Assembly (NCBI GenBank): GCA_963665865.2
Contig: CAXXWF010000001.1
Span: 2,604,001-2,668,000 of the forward strand
Direction: 5' to 3'
Length of the DNA stretch: 64,000 nt
Source: PHAA01 sp963665865
Lineage (GTDB): Bacteria > Bacillota > Syntrophomonadia > Syntrophomonadales > Syntrophomonadaceae
Shown here: positions 18,114-26,053 of the stretch, one piece after another
How the letters are laid out: each line of letters starts with the position of its first letter
Numbering within the stretch: position 1 is the stretch's first letter
Notes under the pieces: generated by a model
Seen by the model: only the letters and a program-made list of their open reading frames with translations
Told to the model about the DNA's origin: nothing
Database searches by the model: none
Position numbers and translations under genes: made by a program

Positions 18114-19169
18114 TTATTTCTGATAAGGTTTTACTATCCATTTCAAGCAATTATCTTTTTTGCCGCCGAAAATGTCATAACCCTTAACAATATCATTTAA
18201 TGGAGCAGTATGTGTACACAGGAAGTTGGTATCGAGTTTGCCGTTCTGAATCAATTTAATTAATTCAGGAATCCGATTGGCATTTAACAGGCCCATGCTA
18301 ATTCTAATGTTTTTGATCCACAATGTGTTCATGGCAAGTTCCTGGGGCTTTTCAAATACGCCGATGAAGGAAACATTGCCACCCGGTCTAACAGAGTCTA
18401 TGGCCATATCATAAGTTGGTTTAAAACCATTAGCTTCAATCGTTCTGTCAGCGCCGCGGCCTTCGGTCATATCTCTGATTGCGTCAGGAACATTAACGTT
18501 TAGCGGGTTAAGTCCAACATCTGCAATACCTCGCGCTACAATCCTGTCCAACCGGGATTGATTGATGTCAACAGCGATAACTTTGGCAGGTCCCCAAAGT
18601 TTTGCTGTATGCATTGCACACATTCCGACCGGGCCTGCACCCATGACTGCAACTGTGTCACCGGGCTCAATACAAGCATTTTCTGCCCCGAAATAGCCAG
18701 TGGAGAGGATGTCGCCCACGAATAGTACGTCCTCTTCAGTTAGTCCTTCAGGAATACCGAACATGCCCAAGTTTGCATGGGGAACTCTTACATATTCAGC
18801 CTGGCAGCCATCGATCATGTAGCCAAATATCCAGCTTCCGGTTGTACAATGAGAATAAATTCCCCGTACACAGTAGAAACACTCACCGCACTGGGTAACA
18901 CAGGAAACAGCTACTTTGTCGCCTACTTTGGAATTTCTTACTGCCGGGCCTACTTCTACTACTTCGCCGACGAATTCATGACCTATTATTCTTCCGGCAG
19001 CTACTTCCGGCATTCCACCGTGCCATATATGAATATCCGTACCGCAAATGGTTGAAGTAGTTACCCGGACTATAGCATCATCGGGCTCAATAATTTTGGG
19101 TACGGGAACGTCCTGAATGGATATTTTTTCAGGTCCGCCATAAACTAAGGCTTTCATAGTATTACTCAT
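18114..19169 (-). CDS. Zinc-dependent alcohol dehydrogenase family protein
   Basis: A 351-residue medium-chain dehydrogenase. The catalytic zinc ligands are in STICGTDIH and GHEFVGEV, the structural zinc site is CGECFYCVRGIYSHC, and the NAD(P) Rossmann motif is VMGAGPVGMCA (near residue 175). It probably oxidises a secondary or short-chain alcohol, or reduces an aldehyde; the substrate is not determinable. A strong AAAGGAGG precedes the ATG. Two copies of the attenuator-like leader lie upstream, so expression is likely governed by early termination. Confidence 0.9.
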   Translation of the reverse strand: MSNTMKALVYGGPEKISIQDVPVPKIIEPDDAIVRVTTSTICGTDIHIWHGGMPEVAAGRIIGHEFVGEVVEVGPAVRNSKVGDKVAVSCVTQCGECFYCVRGIYSHCTTGSWIFGYMIDGCQAEYVRVPHANLGMFGIPEGLTEEDVLFVGDILSTGYFGAENACIEPGDTVAVMGAGPVGMCAMHTAKLWGPAKVIAVDINQSRLDRIVARGIADVGLNPLNVNVPDAIRDMTEGRGADRTIEANGFKPTYDMAIDSVRPGGNVSFIGVFEKPQELAMNTLWIKNIRISMGLLNANRIPELIKLIQNGKLDTNFLCTHTAPLNDIVKGYDIFGGKKDNCLKWIVKPYQK

Positions 19170-19258
19170 TACAATTACCTCCTTTTATTTTGGGACATTA
19201 CATATAATAATTTTTATATCGAGCAAAATCTTTTTTCTTTTGACTACCTCCTTCCCTC

Positions 19259-19363
19259 AAAAAAAATGACCGATATCTTTATGCTTTCACTCATTTCGCC
19301 GAGTTTCTTCACAAAAACATTGGTCTACTTCGGAGCTACCCTGGGGTCTCTCCTAAATCCACC
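19259..19363 (-). ncRNA. Candidate attenuator leader, copy A (upstream of the alcohol dehydrogenase)
   Basis: Read on the minus strand: a GGTGGATTTAGGAGAGACC box, an inner hairpin (ACCC/GGGT inside GGAG/CTCC), then a long hairpin whose base is GACC/GGTC, followed by eight U residues. It ends about 90 bases before the dehydrogenase start and is followed by GGAAGGAGGTAGT. The layout resembles a terminator-controlling riboswitch, but I cannot match it to a known class. Confidence 0.72.
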
Positions 19364-19385
19364 GTATAATTTTGTTTAAACAGAG

Positions 19386-19425
19386 TTACTCCGTTAAAAC
19401 TCTGTCAAAAACAACTATATGTGCA
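19386..19425 (-). pseudogene. Remnant of the 3' end of a third DUF2294 gene
   Basis: About 40 bases between leaders A and B align, with a small indel, to the last codons of the intact DUF2294 gene ending at 19567 (both contain ATGCA, TTTGACAGA and a final TTAAC-purine run). This suggests that a third copy was deleted, leaving its leader (B) and a stub. Confidence 0.55.
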
Positions 19426-19446
19426 TTATTAACCGCCTTCCGAATA

Positions 19447-19545
19447 TAAAAGACCAATATCCTTGTGCTTTCACTCGTTAGCCGAGTTTTCACAAAAACA
19501 TTGGTCTACCTTGGAGCTACCCCAAGGGTGTCTCCTAAATCCACC
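19447..19545 (-). ncRNA. Candidate attenuator leader, copy B
   Basis: The same structure as copy A: GGTGGATTTAGGAGACACC box, inner hairpin with ACCC/GGGT, terminator-like hairpin with base GACC/GGTC and a shorter U-run. It follows the first DUF2294 gene and precedes the stub of a lost one, so its present target may be the dehydrogenase in tandem with A. Confidence 0.68.
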
Positions 19546-19566
19546 TATATTAGTTGGGCAAAATTG

Positions 19567-19989
19567 TTAATCTGTTAATATTCTGTCAAACACAATTACA
19601 TGCATCCAGAAATCGTTTTCCGCTTCGATCATATATGTCTGGTGAAGTGCCTTGGCTCCAAATATAGTCTCTAAATACGGCATATTATCAATAGAATGCT
19701 GCCTGGCTACCTGCATCCGGGCATTATTAACCAGGTCTTTCCCCGCCGTAGTCTCTACAATATATTTTTCCGGCTCAGTTAAAAAACCTTCACCACGAAT
19801 AATAACCATATCATCCCAGATGATAACCTTGGTATGGTCAACACCTTTACCGAGTTTTTGTTTAAAATACTTTTCCATGTAAATTTTCAATTCATGTTGC
19901 AATTGCTTACGCTGCCGATCATTTAATTTTGGTGACTGGCTGCTTTCAGAGCCATTTCCCTGTAAATTCATCTTATATACTGATGGCAT
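19567..19989 (-). CDS. DUF2294 (MpsC-like) protein, paralogue 1
   Basis: A 140-residue soluble protein of the DUF2294 family (Bacillus YbcI, Staphylococcus MpsC), with KIYMEKYFKQKLGKG, IIWDDMVIIRGEGFLT-PEKYIV and ENDFWMHVIVFD. MpsC was described with a membrane-potential/cation system, but its own activity is unknown. No membrane partner (MpsA/B) is adjacent. About 75% of residues match the second copy at 21606. It is preceded by leader C and followed by leader B. Confidence 0.85.
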   Translation of the reverse strand: MPSVYKMNLQGNGSESSQSPKLNDRQRKQLQHELKIYMEKYFKQKLGKGVDHTKVIIWDDMVIIRGEGFLTEPEKYIVETTAGKDLVNNARMQVARQHSIDNMPYLETIFGAKALHQTYMIEAENDFWMHVIVFDRILTD

Positions 19990-20056
19990 AATTTTATCCC
20001 CTCACCCAATTTAATTAAATAATATTCCAGGTCTATACTCTGCAAAAATCGGAGGA

Positions 20057-20153
20057 CAAAAAATACCAATACCTTTACTAATAAGCCCTAATAGGCAATT
20101 TGTAAAAACATTGGTATTTTTCGAGCCACCAAATGGTTTCTCTTTTATCCACC
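20057..20153 (-). ncRNA. Candidate attenuator leader, copy C (upstream of DUF2294 paralogue 1)
   Basis: A more diverged copy. The box is GGTGGATAAAAGAGAAACC, the inner hairpin is ACCA/TGGT, and the terminator base has changed to TACC/GGTA, a compensated change relative to copies A, B and D. A U-run follows. It ends about 70 bases before the gene. Confidence 0.68.
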
Positions 20154-20280
20154 AAAATATTTTCGTGAATAAGTATTAAACATCTACTTGGGATAGTATA
20201 ATTTCTAATTAAAAACATGTCAATGACAAATTCTACATAATTTTTGTATTTTTTATCGAGCGGGTTGGCAGATATATAAA

Positions 20281-20316
20281 GCCAACAACCCTCTCTTTGC
20301 AGAGAGGATTGTTGGC
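20281..20316 (-). terminator. Intrinsic terminator of the SDR gene
   Basis: GCCAACAA (20281-20288) pairs with TTGTTGGC (20309-20316), with an inner CTCTCT/AGAGAG stem. On the minus strand it lies just beyond the SDR stop and is followed by TTTAT. Confidence 0.8.
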
Positions 20317-20381
20317 TCTTCTAATGTGCAAAGTCAGGGGTCGGGGCTAAAGCCGCCCCTATCCTAATTATTAGGTTATTT

Positions 20382-21311
20382 TTAGCCGGCAGTATAACCC
20401 CCATCAATTACTAATTTTTGACCTGTAATAAATGATGCTTCATCTGACATTAGGAATACTGCAGGCTTTGAAATTTCAGCAGGAACTCCCATGCGACCAC
20501 CAAATTTACCACGAGGAACGGTTTCTTTATCTTTTACCGGGTCATTACATAATGGATGTAATGCTGCTAATTGAGCAAAGTCAAATGCTTCTGTGGCCAA
20601 TGAATCTTGGGCTGCCAAATCATTTTTATCGGCAGATACAGCTGCTTGGAATAATGGTGTCATAATATAACCTGGATTTACAGTATTTACACGTATACCA
20701 TATTCCGCCAATTCCAAAGCTAATGCTTTAGATAAACCAACTACACCATGTTTACCCATTGTATATTGAATCAAATTGAAACGTTCAATTAAAACTTCAC
20801 CTGTTTCGTGATTTACAACCTTAGGACGACCAGCAACACCATGAATACTGGAAACCATCACGATTGAACCTTTTGTTCCATGTTTCATCATTAAACGAGA
20901 ACCATATAATGCTGTATAGAATACTCCATCTTCATTAATACTTTGAATAAATTTACGAGATTTCAAAACTTCTTCGGGGTCTTTATCGAAATCTTCTGCA
21001 GTTACCACACCAGCATTAGCCATTATTGCATCTACAACTCCATAAACCTTTTCTGTAGTTTCAAATAATTTTTCAACATCTTTAGGTTGAGCTACATTAG
21101 TGTGAACATAAATTGCGTGTCCTGCACCATATTTATCATTTAATTCCTTAACAAAATCTTGACCTAATTTGTCATTAATGTCAGACACAACTACCCCTCT
21201 TGCTCCTTCATCTAACGCTTCACGAACTGTTGCTGACCCAATAGAGTCAAAACCAGGAATTGCTGAAACTGAACCTGTCACTACTACTACTTTGCCATCT
21301 AATTTGCCCAT
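20382..21311 (-). CDS. Short-chain dehydrogenase/reductase (SDR)
   Basis: A 309-residue SDR. The catalytic Ser is in VMVSSIHG, the YxxxK pair is YTMGK, and NAG and the C-terminal GQKLVIDGGYTAG are typical. The dinucleotide-binding loop is odd: TGSVSAIPGFDSIGSAT replaces the usual TGxxxGIG, an insertion between the glycines. I chose the ATG at 21309-21311 (MGKLDGK) behind AGAAAGGTGG. It is visibly A/T-richer than most of its neighbours, hinting at transfer. Leader D lies upstream. Confidence 0.88.
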   Translation of the reverse strand: MGKLDGKVVVVTGSVSAIPGFDSIGSATVREALDEGARGVVVSDINDKLGQDFVKELNDKYGAGHAIYVHTNVAQPKDVEKLFETTEKVYGVVDAIMANAGVVTAEDFDKDPEEVLKSRKFIQSINEDGVFYTALYGSRLMMKHGTKGSIVMVSSIHGVAGRPKVVNHETGEVLIERFNLIQYTMGKHGVVGLSKALALELAEYGIRVNTVNPGYIMTPLFQAAVSADKNDLAAQDSLATEAFDFAQLAALHPLCNDPVKDKETVPRGKFGGRMGVPAEISKPAVFLMSDEASFITGQKLVIDGGYTAG

Positions 21312-21478
21312 TATAGATTCCACCTTTCTAAAATTTTTTCTTTCGGGTATTTTCACTTACGATAGAGAAGTATTTCCTAATGGATGGAGGCTATGATCAC
21401 CGTTTTAAAATATTGGCATATTAATACTGCCTTTGTAATCACGAGATATCTTTGGTTTGTTTACTACCTCCTTTCCAT

Positions 21479-21582
21479 AAAAAAAGACCGATATCTTTAT
21501 GGGTACACTCGTTTAGCCGAGCTTCTTCACAAAAATATTGGTCTACTTCGGAGTTACCCTAAGGTCTCTCCTCAATCTCCCC
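21479..21582 (-). ncRNA. Candidate attenuator leader, copy D (upstream of the SDR)
   Basis: The box reads GGGGAGATTGAGGAGAGACC, the inner hairpin has ACC/GGT inside GGAG/CTCC, and the terminator-like hairpin has GACC/GGTC at its base and seven U residues after it. Like copy A it is followed by GGAAAGGAGGTAGT. It lies about 170 bases before the SDR start. Confidence 0.7.
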
Positions 21583-21605
21583 AAGTATTAAATTATAAAT
21601 ATATG

Positions 21606-22031
21606 TTATTGGGTTAGAACCCGATCAAAAACTATGGCGTGCATCCAGAAATCATTTTCAGCTTCCACCATGTAAGTCTGGTGAATGGCCTTGGCTCCTA
21701 ATAATGTTTCGAAATAAGGTACATTATCAATAGCATGCTGTCTGGCAACGTGCATACGTGCGTTGTTTACAACGTCCTTGCCGGCTGTGGTGGTTACAAT
21801 ATATTTTTCCGGCTCGGTTAAGAAACGCTCACCCTGGATAACAAGCATATCGTCCCAAATAATAATTTTGGTGTAATCAACGCTTTTGCCCAGCTTTTGT
21901 TTGAAGTATTTTTCCATGTAGATTTTTAATTCATGTTGCAATTGCTTACGCTGCCGTTCATTTAGCCTTGGTCCATTGCTAGTCTCAACAGTACTGCTTT
22001 CTTGAAAGTTAACATTATAAATTGATGACAT
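21606..22031 (-). CDS. DUF2294 (MpsC-like) protein, paralogue 2
   Basis: A 141-residue paralogue of the protein at 19567, with the same central RQRKQLQHELKIYMEKYFKQ region and ending FWMHAIVFDRVLTQ. The N-terminal 20 residues differ most. It has a GGAAGGAG site and leader E upstream, and leader D downstream before the SDR. The duplication together with its leader suggests a leader-plus-gene unit that spreads locally. Confidence 0.85.
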   Translation of the reverse strand: MSSIYNVNFQESSTVETSNGPRLNERQRKQLQHELKIYMEKYFKQKLGKSVDYTKIIIWDDMLVIQGERFLTEPEKYIVTTTAGKDVVNNARMHVARQHAIDNVPYFETLLGAKAIHQTYMVEAENDFWMHAIVFDRVLTQ

Positions 22032-22075
22032 AATATAATTTCTCCTTCCAACCTCTTAGAACCAATTAAAAATAG

Positions 22076-22180
22076 AAAAAAACCAATATCTTCATGAATG
22101 AGCGATTAACGGGAAAGCTAATTCACAAAAATATTGGTTTTTTTAGAGCCACCTCTAATGAGGTCTCTCCTTAATCAACC
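22076..22180 (-). ncRNA. Candidate attenuator leader, copy E (upstream of DUF2294 paralogue 2)
   Basis: The box reads GGTTGATTAAGGAGAGACC, the inner hairpin is ACCTC/GAGGT, and the terminator base is AACC/GGTT, again a compensated change. A U-run follows and the gene starts about 45 bases later. Confidence 0.7.
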
Positions 22181-22270
22181 ATTTATTAATTTTTGGTTAC
22201 TATTATATTGTGTTAATTATATCAATCAGATGAAATAAGTCAAGGTAATATATTGCCAATTTCAATAAAC

Positions 22271-22300
22271 TAATAAAAGCGCCCTAAGGCGCTTCTATTA
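22271..22300 (-). terminator. Terminator hairpin after the 43-residue gene
   Basis: AAGCGCC (22277-22283) and GGCGCTT (22288-22294) form a stem, extended by TAATA/TATTA. It lies directly past the stop of the small gene at 22304. Confidence 0.6.
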
Positions 22301-22303
22301 GTT

Positions 22304-22435
22304 TCATATGCTTTTGTTAATTTTTTTCTTCTTTTCATCAGGAGCATCTATCTTGGCTCGGTCATCATTATTCTTCTGAGTTCCGTCCTTATAAATACCA
22401 CCCTGATCCATAGGTCTCTTTTTTTCTTTGGCCAT
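22304..22435 (-). CDS. 43-residue highly charged small protein
   Basis: A short frame (MAKEKKRPMDQGGIYKDG at the N-terminus, ending DEKKKKINKSI) that is rich in Lys and Asp and likely disordered. It has a strong GAGGGGG ribosome site and its own terminator, which argues that it is real. I recognise no family. Confidence 0.65.
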   Translation of the reverse strand: MAKEKKRPMDQGGIYKDGTQKNNDDRAKIDAPDEKKKKINKSI

Positions 22436-22538
22436 TATTATTCCCCCTCATAATGAGATAAGATTCTATCTTAGTTTTGCCTTATTGGGGGGATTTATTA
22501 ATCCATTAAATAGACTAATAGGAAATTTTTGTATCAAA

Positions 22539-22949
22539 TCATTTAGGAGGTACAATATATATCTCTTCCCCGCGAAAATCAAAATACTCGCTCAATTTCC
22601 AGTACACTCCACGACTTAGGCGGGTATCCCCTTCCCATTTAAAGCTAATGTAAGGTACATCCCCCTTTAAATACAGCTTCAATTCATGGTCCAATATCAT
22701 TTCCTGCAGATCATGAAAGACTAGCTTTAACGGCATTTCATTTTCCATAATGCCAGAAGCTAGATAAGGTACATCTTCAACAATAACCGGGTTTTCATCT
22801 TCTTCCATTTGCACAAAATAGCTGCCATCCGATTTACGGTGCAGGTTTTTAGCCAGAACATTAACAATCTGGCGGCGGAACATTTCCGCCTGACCAAAAT
22901 ACCATTTGCCGTTTTCTTTTATCGTAATGTCCTGCACAAGTACATCCAT
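22539..22949 (-). CDS. DUF1285-like protein
   Basis: A 136-residue protein resembling DUF1285: ENGKWYFGQAEMFRRQIV, DGSYFVQ and VIVEDVPYLA follow the family pattern of a small beta-rich fold. I chose the ATG at 22947-22949 because GAGGAGGAAGAGG precedes it; a longer TTG start adding 12 residues has no such site. Function unknown. Confidence 0.65.
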   Translation of the reverse strand: MDVLVQDITIKENGKWYFGQAEMFRRQIVNVLAKNLHRKSDGSYFVQMEEDENPVIVEDVPYLASGIMENEMPLKLVFHDLQEMILDHELKLYLKGDVPYISFKWEGDTRLSRGVYWKLSEYFDFRGEEIYIVPPK

Positions 22950-23080
22950 TTCCTCTTCCTCCTCAATTAGCTCCGCCCAGCTCAATAGCGTAAAAACCTA
23001 GAGCAACATATTAGAAGTAAATTACTCAGTTGTTCTTTTCTATACGATTGGAGAAAATTCCTGCACCCCAAGCTGATTTT

Positions 23081-25762
23081 CTACATATTCTCAGCCTGCT
23101 TAAACTGCAGGGAGTTTCGGTAAATTCTTTCGATATCCCGCTCATCGATCTCATGGTTGCCCATTCTTAAGCCAGCCAAACCAAAACCATGCTTCCGCGC
23201 CAATTCGCGCAGATATTGGACCGTCTCCAGAGACAATCTATTACCAATGCTATAATCCTGGCAATCACCCTCCAAAGCCAGCAGGACTGTCTCAGACAGA
23301 CAGGCTAGATTTACCCCATCCCGATATCCCAGATTAGGGCCGAAACATATGGAGTCAGGATATTGAACCAACCCTCCTTCAAGGATCAGTACATCACTTC
23401 TTTGCTCACATACTTCCGGGGCTACATCTGCAGGCCGGGCTACATCACATACCACCGCACCTGAGCGCAGATCATCGGAGTATATCAGATAGTCGGGGCT
23501 GTTGCTGGCCGCAACCACCAGATCACATTCAAGTAATTTTCCACTGATATCTGTACTTGTTTCCAGCGGGCAAATAACGTCAAGATAATCACAAACATCA
23601 TTAATAAATGAGAGGGAAAGCTTATCCCCTTCCATAATACGTTCAATAAATTGATAGGCAGTGTCTTCATCTTTATTATGCAGAATATTCACCAGTCTGC
23701 TCAGCCATAGGCTCATTCCGTCCCTTTCTCCGGTCAGAAGCCTGGTACGAGCATATTCAAATATATCGTTAGCCAACGAATCAAGACGAAGTTTGCTGCT
23801 GGTAGGGTGCTCCGGGCTGCCGAACAGAGTAATCTGACAAAGCTTTTCTGATACCATAAGAGCGCAGGCTCGGCCGATGGAACCGTTGGCTCCCACTACT
23901 CCGCCCCGGGCCGCAATTGGTTCGATGTACATCTTCTCAGCCCCCAGGAATAGTGCGTCAATAGCCATCAAGGTGGTAAAACTGTTACCACTAGTTATAG
24001 CGACACCTCTTCCGGTCACTGCTTTGCCGCCTTTGGTAACAACTGATGTTAGCGCACCCAGTCCTACTATTTCTGCGCCCAGGTCACGGCCCATATCTAC
24101 GGCTTTGGCTATCATATCCACTACATCTGCCTGGGGCAGATTCATCATTTCCCTAGCCCCTAATGGAACCCCTATTAACCAGCCTTCGGCAATAGTCCCA
24201 CATTTTGATCTAATAGCCGGCATATAGCAGGCAATTCCCGGATCAGTAATCCGGCTCTCCCATTGCATGAGCTGGTATAATTGATTCCGGCTGTAGCTGG
24301 CAAAAGAAGGATTATTTATCACTACATCTTCCGGGGCTGGATAGTGAATAATAAAGGCAAATTTTTTGCTTGCTCGTTCACCCAGCTGCAAAATAGAAGC
24401 CTTGTTCCTACGGCTGCATGCCTGGTAATCATTTATGACTTTAGGGCGCCGTCTATCACCGATCAGGTACCGATATAAGCTGGCATAATCATGGTTATTG
24501 AGAATCTGGCAGATTACCTCTAAAGCTTCCAGGACTCTATCAATTTCGGAGTAACTTATAGTTAATGTAGGTTCTAATCTTAATGTCATGGAATTATTCA
24601 AAAAAGGAGCCAAGCGAATCTGATATACATTAAGCAGAAACCCGGCAATTAAAGCCGTAAACCCTCCCTGATCCTCCATATAGGCCATTTCATAGGAACC
24701 CACATCTCGCATGGATTCGAATTCTACGCCCACCATAAGACCTTGCCCGCGTACCTCCTTGACAACCGTTGGGTAGTTTTCTCCCAGCCTCTGAACACCG
24801 GCTAAAAGGTAGTCTCCCTTTTCCTTAATTTCTTGCACGAAACTCCGATCATCGCGGCATAACTTCTCTAGAACCGCAGCCCCAACTGCGCAGGTGACAT
24901 TATTGTTGGCAAAGGTTGAACTGTGCAGCATACCGAAGTCATCGTTCCATATCCGGGGGGAACTCAGACATACTCCCAGAGGCAGCAATCCTCCTCCCAG
25001 AGCCTTGGCTAACACCATTATGTCCGGTTCCAGATCGGCATGCTCACAGGCAAAAAGCTTGCCGGTACGTCCCAAACCAGTCTGTATTTCGTCAACTATA
25101 AATACGACTCCATAGTCATTGCAGAGTTTTTGAGCCGCTTGCAGATAATCCGTATTGCCAACAACTACCCCACCTTCACCCTGAACCGGTTCGATTATGA
25201 AGGCAGCTACATTTTCTCGGTTCTCTTCTAAAATATTCCTCAGGCTGTCAGTATCGTTGTAGGGAATTCTTAAGAAACCAGGTGCGGGTGCCCGGAAAGG
25301 GGTCTGATATGAATTCTTGCCGGTAGCTGATAATGAACCCAGAGTTTTGCCGTGAAAACTGTTGGCTGCAGATATGATACATTCCCGCCCGGTACTGGAA
25401 CGGGCTAGTTTAATCGCCGCCTCTACCGCTTCAGTACCACTCTGGCAAAAGGTAGCATAACACAAATCCCCTGGAGAACATTGTGCCAACATATTGGCTA
25501 GTTTGAGTGCTTCTCCGGGCAGCGAAGGCTGGACCAGACTCGGCAGCCTTTTAGTACGGACCTCCAGCAAAGCATCCCATACGAAATCAGGATTGTAACC
25601 GAAGGGAACCGCTCCGTACTGGGCGATAAAATCCAGATAACGGATTCCCGTATCATCTGTCAGATAGCTGCCTTCCCCTTGAGTATAGTTTTTATCAAGT
25701 TGAAAGGTCCCTAATATATCTCTCAATGTGGGATTGAGCAGATTATCTCTTTGGTCAGGCAT
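23081..25762 (-). CDS. Fusion: class III PLP aminotransferase + acyl-ACP/acyl-CoA reductase-like domain
   Basis: An 893-residue two-domain enzyme. Residues about 1-430 are a class III aminotransferase with SGTEAVEAAIKLAR, the PLP Asp in VDEIQTGLGRTG and the Schiff-base Lys in VLAKALGGG. Residues about 500-870 resemble cyanobacterial long-chain acyl-ACP reductase: GLGALTS, a Rossmann motif GVVGANGSIG at 621-630, LEGGLVQYP, and a Cys near 821 in NLACLSET where the acyl-thioester nucleophile lies in that family. A plausible role is acyl-thioester to aldehyde to amine, but substrates are unknown. The gene is monocistronic with its own promoter region. Confidence 0.82.
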   Translation of the reverse strand: MPDQRDNLLNPTLRDILGTFQLDKNYTQGEGSYLTDDTGIRYLDFIAQYGAVPFGYNPDFVWDALLEVRTKRLPSLVQPSLPGEALKLANMLAQCSPGDLCYATFCQSGTEAVEAAIKLARSSTGRECIISAANSFHGKTLGSLSATGKNSYQTPFRAPAPGFLRIPYNDTDSLRNILEENRENVAAFIIEPVQGEGGVVVGNTDYLQAAQKLCNDYGVVFIVDEIQTGLGRTGKLFACEHADLEPDIMVLAKALGGGLLPLGVCLSSPRIWNDDFGMLHSSTFANNNVTCAVGAAVLEKLCRDDRSFVQEIKEKGDYLLAGVQRLGENYPTVVKEVRGQGLMVGVEFESMRDVGSYEMAYMEDQGGFTALIAGFLLNVYQIRLAPFLNNSMTLRLEPTLTISYSEIDRVLEALEVICQILNNHDYASLYRYLIGDRRRPKVINDYQACSRRNKASILQLGERASKKFAFIIHYPAPEDVVINNPSFASYSRNQLYQLMQWESRITDPGIACYMPAIRSKCGTIAEGWLIGVPLGAREMMNLPQADVVDMIAKAVDMGRDLGAEIVGLGALTSVVTKGGKAVTGRGVAITSGNSFTTLMAIDALFLGAEKMYIEPIAARGGVVGANGSIGRACALMVSEKLCQITLFGSPEHPTSSKLRLDSLANDIFEYARTRLLTGERDGMSLWLSRLVNILHNKDEDTAYQFIERIMEGDKLSLSFINDVCDYLDVICPLETSTDISGKLLECDLVVAASNSPDYLIYSDDLRSGAVVCDVARPADVAPEVCEQRSDVLILEGGLVQYPDSICFGPNLGYRDGVNLACLSETVLLALEGDCQDYSIGNRLSLETVQYLRELARKHGFGLAGLRMGNHEIDERDIERIYRNSLQFKQAENM

Positions 25763-25778
25763 TTAGCTCCTCCTCTTG

Positions 25779-25840
25779 TGCACATGTTTGTGCAATTAAA
25801 GTGACTACATCTATTTTATAGTCATTCCAGCTTTTGTCAA
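25779..25840 (-). promoter_or_regulatory. Promoter and operator-like repeats of the fusion gene
   Basis: On the minus strand, TTGACA (25835-25840) and TAAAAT (25813-25818) are 16 bases apart. Two inverted repeats lie at or beyond the -10: TGACTA/TAGTCA (25802-25807, 25819-25824) and TGCACA-N4-TGTGCA (25779-25794). They are candidate repressor sites. Confidence 0.55.
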
Positions 25841-26053
25841 ACTTTAAAAACATATTATATCTTCCCAATTACCTAACAAAGCACTTCAAAAAGAACCAGG
25901 AGACTCGATTCTTGCATAATTTTGTAACATTTAGTGATTGTGCTGCGGTAAGAAAATCGCCAATGTAAAAGTTCTTATACCTATTATAAAACCTTATTGC
26001 CAGCTTATACCTGGAGGGCTATAATAATCTGTATTCTTGCCTAGGAGTAACAG

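Noticed and set aside
21384..21617. A plus-strand 77-residue frame across leader D
   Set aside because: It has no ribosome site and merely reads the reverse of the repeated leader and the end of the DUF2294 gene.
19259..22180. The repeated leaders as glycine riboswitches
   Set aside because: AGGAGAGACC and CCGAAG recall glycine aptamers, but CCGAAG is not kept in copies C and E, and the conserved core downstream of it is missing.
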